Positions 33,743 to 44,680 of a stretch of DNA of 64,000 nt are shown here, piece by piece; the first letter of the stretch is position 1; the number at the start of each line of letters is the position of its first letter. The translations under genes and the position numbers were made by a program. The notes under the pieces were generated by a model. That model did no database searches, was not told the origin of the DNA, and saw nothing but the letters and a program-made list of their open reading frames with translations. The DNA lies in the NCBI GenBank assembly GCA_963691705.1, contig OY829543.1, forward strand, positions 48,526,564 through 48,590,563, in the 5' to 3' direction. The DNA comes from Viola odorata. Taxonomy: Eukaryota; Streptophyta; Magnoliopsida; Malpighiales; Violaceae.

Positions 33743-34131
33743 AAGAATTAAATGGGGGTTAATAAAGTAGGGGACACAACATTTAATTGGAGAGGGGGAG
33801 AGACAAAGGAATTAAATGAAAGGGAGAGGAAACAAAGAAATTTTGAAATTTACCTAGGTAACCTAAAAAGTGTGTATAAAGAATTTGAAAAGCTTGAGTT
33901 GACTCAAATAAAATAAAATAAAAGAGAGGAATAAAGGATTTAAAAGGGAAATAAGAAGGGACAGATTAGTTAAGACCACCTAGGGAAGAGAAGAAATGTG
34001 CGTGGGAAAGAGAGAAGAAGACTGTTGGACGCAGAATTTAAAGAAAAGAAAATTAAAGAGAGAGGGTTAGGAATTCGGGGGCTGTCCCCACACTTGGCCT
34101 TGATTATCGTCTAGGCCCAGAAGTTGTTTCT

Positions 34132-37100
34132 TCATTCGGGGGTGTGGGCTACTGGGTCCTCGACCCTTACTTCCTCGGCAGTTGAGGGCTTGAATCCTTC
34201 ATAGAAGGGTTTCAGCCTGTGCCCGTTCACTTTGAATGGTATGCCCCCGTCCAGATTCTGGATCTCAATAGCTCCATGTTCAAACACTGCGGTGACTTCG
34301 TAGGGTCCCGTCCATTTGGACTTGAGCTTGCCCGAGAAGATCCTCAATCGTGAGTTGTAGAGCAAAACTTTCTGCCCAATCGCGAAGGTTTTGACCACTA
34401 GGTGCTTGTCATGCTGGGCCTTGGTTTTGCCCTTGTAAATCATTGAATTTTCATAAGCATCTCCTCGTAGTTCTTCCAACTCTTGAATTTGCAAACAACG
34501 GTCTTTGCTCGCCAAGTTCAGATCCATGTTCACTTTTTTGATAACCCAAAAAGCCTTGTGCTCAATTTCAACCGGGAGGTGACACGGCTTGCCATAGACC
34601 AATCGATATGGTGTCATACCGATCGGGGTCTTGAATGCAGTGCGGTAGGCCCATATCGCGTCTCCCAGTTTGAGACTCCAATCTTTCCTTGACTGGTTGA
34701 CTGTCTTCTCGAGGATGGCTTTAATCTCCCGATTCGAGACCTCAGCTTGCCCATTGGTTTGGGAGTGGTAGGCTGTAGATACTCGATGGGTCACTCCGTA
34801 CTTGCTGAGTAACGAGGCGACCATTCGATTGCAGAAATCGGTCCCCCGATCGCTGATGAGGGCGCGAGGGGTCCCGAATCGGTTGAAGATGTGGGTTCTG
34901 AGAAAAGCAGCAACTACCCTCGAATCGTCTGTCCTGGTGGCTTTGGCTTCAATCCATTTGGAAACATAGTCCACCGCAAGCAGGATGTACGTGTTCCCGA
35001 ATGAATTTGGGAACGGTCCCATGAAGTCAATGCCCCAAATATCAAAAATTTCGCACGCAAGGATGCTGGTCAAGGGCATTTGGTTTCTTGCCCCGATGTT
35101 TCCCATAGATTGGCACCGAGGGCACGCAGCGCAAAATAGATAACTGTCCTTGAAGATTGACGGCCAATAAAGACCAGCTTCTAAGACCTTGAGCGCTGTC
35201 TTCTTCGCGGCAAAGTGCCTTCCTTCGGTGGTCGAGTGGCAGAACTCGAGGATGGACGGGACCTCGTCCATTGTGGCACAGTGTCTGATAATCCGATCTG
35301 AACAATGCTTCCATAAATAGGGGTTGTCCCAAACATAGGTGCTGGCCTGCCTTCGGATCCGGTTGTGTTCCGCGCTCGAGGCCTCGACTGGGAGCGCGCC
35401 TGTGGCACAAAAATTCGCTATGTCCGTGAACCATGGGAACTTGGCGGTGTCAACTAAGCATAAATGCTCATCTGGAAAAGTCTCCCGAATGGCTACTTGG
35501 GAGTCATCTTCTTGGTTCGGGAGCCTACTCAAATGGTTAGCCACACAGTTTTCGGTTCCTTTCTTGTCTTTGATAGCAAGGTTGAACTCCTGGAGCAGTA
35601 GGATCCAGTGGATAAGCCTAGGTTTAGCATCGGTCTTCTTGAGCAGGCACCGAAGGGCGGAGTGGTCGGAGTACACGATCACTTCTGTACCCAGGAGGTA
35701 CTGTCGAAACTTGTCGAGGGCATAGACAATTGCCAAAAGCTCCTTCTCCGTAGTCGTATAGTTTTGTTACGCTGGATCTAGCAAATTGGATGCATAGTAG
35801 ATGACGTACGTCTCCTTGTCTTTCTTCTGGCCCAGAACAGCTCCCAAAGCTTGATTGCTAGCATCACACATGATTTCGAAGGGGAGAGTCCAGTCTGGGG
35901 CCCGAATGATAGGAGCAGAAATGAGCTTGGCTTTCAAGGTCTCGAAAGCTGTCTTGCATTTTTCATCAAATATGAAGTCCACATCCTTATGTAGCAGCTG
36001 GCACATTGGCTGGGCTATCTTGGAGAAGTCCTTGATGAACCTCCTATAAAATCCTGCATGACCAAGAAAAGAACGCACATCTCGAATATTCGAGGGGTAA
36101 AGCAAGGTCTCGATAGCTTGGATTTTAGCCTTGTCCACTTCGATACCCTTTCGGGACACGATGTGGCCCAAGATAATCCCTTGGTCAACCATGAAATGAC
36201 ATTTTTCAAAATTAAGAACAAGGTTAGTTTCTACACATCTTTGCAGAATTTTCTTTAAGTTCGAGAGGCATTCGGAAAAGGAATTACCATAGACTGTGAA
36301 GTCGTCCATGAATACCTCGATGCATTCTTCCACAAATTCTGAAAAGATGCTGACCATGCACCTCTGGAATGTAGCCGGGGCATTGAACAACCCAAAGGGC
36401 ATGCGTCTATAAGCAAAGGTCCCGAATGGGCACGTGAAAGTGGTCTTCTCTTGGTCTTCAAGGGCTACTGGAATCTGGTGGAATCCCGAATACCCATCTA
36501 GGCAGCAATAATGCGTCTTGCCCGCAAGGCGCTCTAGCATTTGATCTATGAAGGGCAGGGGGAAGTGATCTTTTCGGGTGGCCTCATTCAAGCGTCGATA
36601 GTCAATGCATACACGCCAGCCATTCTGGATTCGGGAGGGAATTGGCAGACCCTTGGGACCTGGAATGATGGTGATGCCAGTTTTTTTCGGGACCACCTGA
36701 ACGGGGCTAACCCATAGGGAATCAGAGATGGGGTAAATAACCCCGGTATCGAGCAGCTTGAGGACCTCCTTCTTAACTACCTCCATCATGGGGGGGTTTA
36801 AACGCCTTTGAGGCTGCCTGATTGTCTTGGAGTCCTCTTCGAGATGTATGCGGTGAGTGCACAAGGACGGCGACAAACCCTTGATGTCGGCAATCGTCCA
36901 ACCGATGGCCTTCTTAAAACTCTTGAGGAGGTTCACTAACTCAATCTCTTGATCCGCTTCCAGTTTGTTGGAAATTATGACTGGGAGGGATTCTTTCTCC
37001 CCGAGGTAAGCATACTTCAAGTGTGAGGGCAACGCCTTGAGTTCAAGGTCTGGAGCTTGTACCAGAGAAGGGGGAAGTCGTTCATGATCTACACATTCGG

Positions 37101-37860
37101 AGGACTCACTCGGGGGCTCGACTGTTAAGATAGCATTTGCTTCGAGAGCTGCTGCAACCGTGATTAGTTCAGTGGGAACCTCGATGGACGATGTCATCTC
37201 TTTTAAGGATTCGGGAGTAAGATTTCGGTCAAGAATCAACTTCAGGGGCTCGATGGAGTTCAGCTCAGCGATGTTTTCCACGAGAGGATCTATCACGTCA
37301 ATAAAATTGACACTCGAGAATTTCGAGGGGTATTTCATGGAGTCCAGCATATTGAAACGGATAATTTCCCCATCAAATTCGAGGGAAATAGAGGCCTCGT
37401 AGCAGTCGATCTTTGCGCGAGCAGTGGCCAAGAAAGGGCGTCCCAAGAGTAGATCCGAAGACTTGGTGTTTGTTGGATTTTCCATAGAGAGAACATAGAA
37501 ATCCGCTGGAAATAGAAATTCACCCACTTGAACAAGAACATCTGTGATTATGCCTTTGGGGTATACCACCGAGCGGTCTGCAAGTTGGATGACAAGCGTG
37601 GTCTCCTTCAAGGGCCCGAGTCCGAGACTGTTGTAAATGGTCAAGGGCATAACATTAATTCCAGCTCCCAAGTTGCACATTGCCTTCCCAATATCGATGG
37701 TCCCGATTCTGCAAGGGACCGTGAACATGCCTTGATCCTTGCACTTGGGTGAAATTTTACGCTGGATATGGGCGGACAAATTTGCACCCACACTGATCCT
37801 ATTCATCTCCGTGAATTTGTTTCGCGAGTTCGATTTCGGCCCTTCGTGCCCAATTCGACC
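34132..37860 (-). pseudogene. Athila pol: protease, RT, RNase H, integrase (one stop)
   Basis: The frame enters at the broken edge near 37860. The protease region has CNLGAGINVMPLTIY (aspartic protease-like, Leu-Gly-Ala at the usual Asp-Ser-Gly), then LLGRPFLAT. RT has WRVCIDYRRLNEATRKDHFP, GYSGFHQIPV and the active site VFMDDFTVYG near 36305. RNase H has FEIMCDASNQALGAVLGQ and [15 protein letters not shown]. Integrase has [32 protein letters not shown] and [11 protein letters not shown] with the D-D-E residues, and a C-terminal [20 protein letters not shown]. Only one break is seen: TAA at ~35766, between LLDPA and [13 protein letters not shown], where CAA is expected. It is close to intact apart from the lost 5' end. 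Confidence 0.88.
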
Positions 37861-40800
37861 ACTTAACAGAATTGGCTACCAGATTCACGCCTAGTGCTTC
37901 TGGATCAGGCGTCCCATCCCAGTTTGTTTTTACTCCACCCATCATCCCAGAACGACCGTTGTCGTCCCCGTTGCATGCGAATGCCCCTCTGACGTTACCT
38001 ACGTTGAATGCGCCAGTCAGTCTTGTACAATTTGCTCATAGGACAGTGGAGCCGTACGTGCCACAGGCGCCTTTACTTCCTATTTCCTGAGAGGAACTGC
38101 AATGGCGTGACGAGGACAGAGGTCGTTGGGACGGTAAGAGGGATGAAAATGATAGAGACATATCTCCTGGAGGGAGTGAGAGATCCAGCAGTAGGAGGCA
38201 TCGAACTCGCTCTCCAAGGAGTCGCAGCCCGTCTCCAAGGCGACATCATGTTAGAAATTCGTGAGATCGTAGGCGTCATTTGGAGGTATCCCCACCTCGG
38301 TATGTGCATGAGATTCTTGATGATACTTCTGGCCACCCCTTTAGCCTACGCATAAGGCGTCACAGAGTCAGCCGACATGTAAAGCTCCCCTCAGAATCCT
38401 ATGACGGCACTAGAGATCCCATTTCTCACCTTAACAAGGTGAAGGACTTTGTGCAATTCCAGACCCACAATGACGCTGCCCTATGTCAGATATTTGTAAT
38501 GACCCTGTCGGGGGTTGCGCGCTTGTGGTTTGAAGGTCTTCCTGGTGGGTCTATTGACAACTTCTCACAGCTGGAATCTAAATTCAGGAGTCGATTCAGT
38601 ACCGCAGTCCCTATCAAGAAGTCTGCTGCTGCCTTGTTCGACCTACACAGAAAACCTCAGGAATCCTTGAGGAGTTTCCTCCATTATTTCGACACCGAGA
38701 TGTCGCTAACGCCAGGTGTAACAGTTGATTTTGCCATAGAAGCCCTAAAGCGAAACTGTTGCTATGGAAAACTTAGAGATGCTTTAATGGTTGACCCTCT
38801 AGCAACCTTAGATGCGTTAAGGCTGAAAGCCCACAACTATGCGAGGATGGAAGAGGAAGAGAATAGGGACATGATTCGAAACATGCCGCCGGCCATGCCT
38901 TCAGTCCATAACGCTCCCATTCCAACTACTTCCAAAGATCAGTTCATCGACAATTACGCTCAGCGAAAGGATCACATTCCCAAGACCTCTAACCGGAGAA
39001 GAGGCAACTCCTCAAAGGGAAAGTCTAGTGACTCCTCCGCACAGCGGCAGGGAGATCCCTCTAAGGGACGAGTTAATGACTCAGACCTTCCTTCACTCAT
39101 CTTACCCAGGGCAGAAATACTAGCGATAGTGGAACAGCGGAACCTGCCCATCCGTTATCCGCCCCCTGTGAGACTGGGGGTGACCTTGGGAAGAAGAGAA
39201 AATGCTTATTGCAAGTTTCACAAAGCTAAGGGACACTCTACGGAGGTGTGTAGAGAACTCAAATTGGCAATAGAGCGCCTGGTCGAAGAAGGTTATCTGG
39301 GAGAATTCGCTGTCAAAACACGAGAGGAGGCTAAGAGTAACCCAACCAACAGGGTAACCGATGACAGACCGACACCTTCCAGCATCCTAGACAACGACGC
39401 TGGTCTTGCAGGAAGAGATAGGGAAACGCTTACGATTGATGACGAAGACGTCCTCATCATTAACATCATCGCTGGAGGCACACCTTACTTGGAAGTGTCC
39501 GCACAGCTGACACTCGTGGCGGGAGATAAGCGGAAGCGAGTGGGCGTGTCAATCAAAAGTGAGGCGATAAGCACCTTGGATCGCATGGTATTATCCTTTT
39601 ATGAAGAGGACGAGAAGGGCATGGTATATCCCCACAACGATGCGTTAGTAGTTACGCCCATTATCGCTAGCCATGGAGTTAGAAGGACTCTTGTTGACAA
39701 CGGAAGTGTCGTGAACCTATTCTCACTGGAAGCTTACAATCTCATGAAGCGTCCTGATAATGAGCTTACACCCTGCAAAAAACCCATCATCGGAGTAGAC
39801 GGAGTCCCCATCCCAATGACTGGAGTAACCACCTTGCCGGTATATTTTAAGGAAGATACCTCCAAGCGGTCAGAGGAGCTTCTATTCTTGGTAGTGGATC
39901 TAAATCTTCCTTATAACGCCATATTGGGGCGGCCATTCCGCAACCGTTTCGGAGCAGCGATATCGCAAAAGCATCTGAAGTTGAAATATCCTTCTTGGGA
40001 CGGTGTGGTCTCAATTCGGGGTAATCAGAAGTTAGCGGCTGAATGCCACCTGCTCATGACTCAGAAGAGTTGCGATAGGTACGTGTGCATGACGGTGGAT
40101 CCGTATGAACAAAGTAATGAGAAGTGTACTCAGCCTGTGGACAAGATGACTCACGTCCTAGTTAACGGGGTAGATGGGGCCATATTCCTAGTTAGCGATA
40201 ACCTCAGCCCGGAGGAAAATTTTCAGTTAGCCTAGTTATTGAATAAATGCAAAGGAGAGTTTGCATGGAAACCATCCGACATGCCCGGTATCTCGCGGGA
40301 GATAGCAGAACATCGACTTAATGACAACCCTGACGCAAAACCGGTTCAGCAGAAACGACGTGCCTTCTCTACCGACAAAGCGATGGCTGTTGAAAGGGAA
40401 GTTGCAAAACTTCTCGACGCTGGCTTTATTCGAGAAGTGCAATATCCTACATGGTTGGCTAACCCCGTCCTGGTTCCCAAGCCCAGCGGAGAGTGGTGTA
40501 TATGCATCGACTTCACAGATTTAAACGACGCTTGCCCCAAAGATTGTTACCCACTTCCTCGGATTGATCAGCTAGTTGACCAGGCTGTCGGGTATGCTTA
40601 TTTGAGCTCGCTAGACGCCAATTCGGGATACCACCAAATCCCTATGGCCAATGAGGATGAAGAGAAAACCACTTTCATCACCCCCAAGGCTACTTATTGC
40701 TACACGGCGATGCCCTTTGGATTGAAAAACGCCGGAGCCACCTTCCAGCGAATGGCGAATCAAGTCTTTGAAAAGCAGATTGGGCGAAACGTAGAGGCAT

Positions 40801-43399
40801 ATGTCGACGACATATTGGTCAAAAGTTGTAGCTTCAGAGACCACTTGTCTAATCTGGCGGAAGTTTTCAAAGTAATGAAGCGGTATCAAATGAAGCTGAA
40901 CCCTCGAAAGTGCATGTTTGCCTTTCAAACGGGTAAATTTTTAGGTTACGTGGTCAGTCAAAAGGGTATTCAACCCAACCCGTCAAAAATTAAAGCCATC
41001 CAAGACATGATATCCCCTCGAATCGTGAAAGAAATACAGAAGTTAACGGGGCGTGTTATCGCCCTGGGACGGTTTATCTCTAAGCAAGGCGAGAGGTGCC
41101 TCCCCTTTTTCAAAATTATACGCAAGAAAGTCGTGTTCGGATGGACAATCGAATGTGAAGAGGCGTTTATAGGCCTGAAGGCCTATCTATCCTCCGACTT
41201 GTTGTTGACAAGGCCAAAGCCTAGCGATATCTTGTGTTTATACCTTGGGGTCGCTGACGAAGTGGTCAGTGCGGTCCTTGTGCGAGATGATAATCACACA
41301 CACCGCCCTGTATAATTTGTAAGTCACATCTTGAAAGATGCCGAGCTGAGATACGCCCGTATTGAGAAAATAGCGTTCGCATTGATACAAGCCACGCGGA
41401 AAATGAGTCGATATTTCCAAGCTCATACCGTCATCGTGCTTACGGACCAACCTTTAAAAAGGATATTTTGGAAGCCCGAATCCTCGGGGAGAATGCTGAT
41501 TTGGGCCATCGAGCTTGAACAATATGGGTTGCACTATAGATCCTGACAGTCCGTGAAAGCTCAAATTCTGGCGGACTTTATCGCGGAATGCACCTTTATG
41601 CCAGATCCAATGACGGAGTTGACTGAAAAAGAAAAAGAATAGTTGGACCTCCCCTTCCCTGAAACCTACACCGACTTATGGGTCATCCACGTGGACGGCG
41701 CCAAAAATCAAGAGCTTACCGGGCCGGAATCTTCATGAGTGGGCCTCACGGTATCCATGTGCGATATGTCATCCGAATCCTGCAGCCGTTGTCCAACAAT
41801 GCCGCAGAATACGAAGCGCTATTAGCTGGGCTCAGGATAGGGAAAAACTTCTCCATAAAAGGAATACATGACTCAGGGAGGTTGGGAGACCTGCGGCTGA
41901 AAATCTGTGGAGACTCCAAGTTAATAATAGACCAAGTTTTGGGACACTCCCAAGCTAGGGAGCCCATCATGGTGCAATACCTTGCCAAGGTGAAACGTGA
42001 GTTGATAGAAATAAAGAAAAATGGCATACAAGTCAGCTTCGAGCATATTCCTCGAGAGGATAACACTGAGGCGGACAACCTCGCCAAACTCGCAGCAAAC
42101 CCGGAAGCGTCCATACCAAAAGGGGTGTACTACCGAGAGATACCCGTACCTTCCTTTATGGAAGACCAGGCGACGCTCTGCGTAGAAGAAAGTGAAAATG
42201 ACTGGAGAATCCCCGTCATAAAATATTTGAAACATGATGAGCTACCAGCGGATAACGCTGAGCAGAAGAAGGTGTTAAAGCAAGCGGTACGGTGCACATA
42301 CTTTAACGGGGAACTGATGCGGAGATGTTTCTCTCATCCAGTTGCCAGGTGCATAACCGAACAAGAGGGCCTTCATACCCTCCGTGAAATTCACGAAGGA
42401 ATTTGCGGCATGCATGCATCCGGCGGCACCCTGGCTGCGCAGGTCTTTAGATTAGGGTTCTACTGGCCTACTATTTGAAAAGACTGCCATAATTACGTGC
42501 GAACTTGCCAAAAGTGTCAAGAATTCTCCAAAATTCCTCGACAGCCCGCCACACAAATTTATGATATCCTAGGACCATTTCCAAAGGCGAGGTCTCAGCT
42601 AAAGTTTGTGGTCATGGCGGTAGATTACTTTACCAAATGGGCGGAAGCTGAGGCGGTTGCCAACATCACGACAGAGAAAATCTGGCGTTTCTTCAAACAT
42701 CAAGTCATCATGCGATTCGGCGTACCCCGTGTGTTAGTCAGCGATAATAGAACGCAATTCACCAGCCAATTCTTCAGAAACCAATGCGTGGAGTTCAGAA
42801 TCGAGCAACAGTTCTCTTCCGTGGCTCATCCGCAGACCAATGGTCAGGCTGAGGTGACAAACTGAGCCATCCTTAACGGTGTTAAGAAGAACCTAGAAGG
42901 ATCCAAAAAGAAGTGGGCAGACGAGTTGCCGTATGTGATGTGGGCATACCGCATGACCACGAAAACCAGCACAGGAGAGACACCATTCGCACTGGCTTTC
43001 GGTACTGAGGTCGTCACGCCTGTGGAGATTGGTACTATGAGCCTACGAGTGGCCTACTTTAGAGAAGAGCTGAATGAGGAAAGGTTGCGTGCAAATCTTG
43101 ACGCGCTGTCGGAATTGCAAGAGGAAGGTCTTCTGAAAATGTTGCACTATAAGCAAAAGATGGCATGTTATCATAATAGACGCGTCAAAGAATGGTTACT
43201 GAAAGAAGGCGACCTGGTACTCCAGGATCAGCGAGCAACCGGTCAACGCCAGGGGAAGCTCAGCCCGAACTGGGAAGGGCCGTACCGCGTTACCCGTATT
43301 GTCGGGAGAGGAGCGTATCATTTGGAGACACTTGACGGTACCCCCTTACGTAACTCCTGGAATATTGCTCGTTTGAAATTATATCATGCTAGACTTTGA
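37861..43399 (+). pseudogene. Host Tat gag-pol (multiple stops)
   Basis: Gag: DPISHLNKVKDFVQFQTHND, then YCKFHKAKGHSTEVC near 39210. Protease: RRTLVDNGSVVNLFSLEAY near 39690. RT: CIDFTDLNDACPKDCYPLP, YHQIPMANEDEEKTTF and AYVDDILVKS near 40800 (active site intact). RNase H: FALIQATRKM and VIVLTDQPLKRIF. A second, archaeal-type RNase H follows (NNAAEYEALLAGLRIG, AEADNLAKLA). Integrase: IHEGICGMHASGG, CQKCQEF, VAVDYFTKWAEA, LVSDNRTQF, TNGQAEVTN. Breaks: frame changes near 38100-38280, TAG at 40234, TAA near 41313, TGA near 41545, a frameshift near 41700, TGA at 42476, TGA near 42863, and a ~40-bp deletion near 42555 removing CPFARWGID. It cannot make a working polyprotein. Confidence 0.88.
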
Positions 43400-44680
43400 T
43401 TTATCTCTGCACCTTTTACTGACGCTAGCCCTAACCCATGCTAACGCTCGAATAATGAGCTTTCTTGTGTGCTTGTGGCTGCGTATGTGTGTGGAGACGA
43501 TGAAAGAGAAACAAAAAAGAGGTTGCCAGGAGTGAAAAGTCCTATCCTTGTGATGGTCGGTCCTGATCAGACGACTCACTAAGTGAGGGCACGCCCTGGC
43601 ACACCTAATATTTAGCGTTGGGAGTGAAAAGTCCTATCCTTGTGGTAGCCACGTGTGGGTCATAAGACGAGGCACGTTCCGACGCCCCCGGGGGTGAAAA
43701 TTCCTTTCCTTTTGGTAAACCGCGCTAATATAGGCGGCCCACTAAGATGAGGCACGCCCTGGTATCCCTGAAGGTGAAAGCCCAATCCTTATGCCAATCA
43801 TTCTCGTGGAGACGACTCGTTAAGGAAAGGCACACCCCAGGGAGATAGTAACTCCATCTGGGAAGTGAAAATCCTATCCTTGTGACCGGGCTAGTATAGA
43901 CGGCTCACTAAGTGAGGGCACGATTCCTGGATGCGAGGACAACGCCGAAAGTGAAAAATCCTAACCTTGTGACGGCCTGTCCTGATCAGACGGCTCACTA
44001 AGTAGAGGCTCTTTCCGGCCGACCGTGGTAACGTGGAAATGCGAAGAATCGTGAAATCCCAGCGAGTAACCAGATGTGGAATCCCTGGTGAAGTGAGCTG
44101 GTTGAGAAAGCGATAACAAGCGATACCTGTACCCTAGAATGGCGGCGGATTAGCTCCTACGGGAAAGTCGTGTCTGTTATCGCATGTCTCTTACTAACAA
44201 ATATTAATCGAGAGTGTGCAGGATATCTCTGACTGACGGAGATCGCGATGCTCAAGGCGATAGAAGGATTGCGCAACCCGTCAACAAAATGGACGTGAGG
44301 CCAATCGCGCTGATTTTTACATGATTTGAAGAATAGGGCCTAAAGACCCTATTCCTTATCTCTTTTAATCGAGGGAAGGAAGAATGCTTCTTTTTTAGGA
44401 GTGTCATCTCTGATGGGGCCGAGTAGTGGTTAAGTTGAACTTGGAAAAGCCTGTCAATATAATCAGGATGATAAGGGCGCGACGACCGTGCTACGAAAAA
44501 TTCGAAGAAAAAGAAATACAGAAAAGAAAAACAACAACAAAGGAAACAAATACCATAAACGTGCCATTGTTTAAACACCCATGAAGGGTCGCAAAAATAT
44601 ACAAAAGATGAACAAAAAAGGATAATGCTCAATCCTCACAAAAAGAAGGGGCGATAACACCCTACCTACAACTGGCTCCC
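43400..44680 (+). other. Host Tat spacer between pol and antisense genes
   Basis: No gene supported; the frame 44252-44632 (minus) lacks a counterpart in the other copy. The first part holds the tandem repeat described separately. It corresponds to 55249-56350 of the nested element. Confidence 0.6.
43531..44015 (+). repeat. Six-copy degenerate tandem repeat (70-92 bp units)
   Basis: Each unit starts near GTGAAAA.TCCTATCCTTGTG and contains CAGACG.CTCACTAAGTGAGGGCACG. Starts are at about 43531, 43622, 43692, 43771, 43863 and 43949. The related block in the nested element is at 55800-56240 in reverse. Confidence 0.75.

Larger units (their letters stand above)
28053..37860 (-). mobile_element. 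Athila-type Ty3/gypsy element, 5' part missing
   Basis: Read on the minus strand: protease, RT, RNase H, integrase (37860-34132), an envelope-position ORF (33742-31365), an untranslated stretch, and a 3' LTR. This order and an extra ORF with the plant-transposon-protein domain after pol are the Athila pattern. Gag and the 5' LTR are gone. Near 37861 the sequence switches to gag of the Tat element on the other strand, a head-to-head junction of two broken elements. The left LTR limit is approximate (28024-28057). Confidence 0.85.

Noticed and set aside
34132..37806. Functional endogenous virus with an envelope gene
   Set aside because: The ORF after pol shows no signal peptide, fusion peptide or clear membrane anchor, and it is broken; it fits the plant Athila ORF of unknown function.
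44252..44632. 126-codon minus-strand ORF with hydrophobic stretch
   Set aside because: Not present in the equivalent spacer of the nested element (55249-55800).
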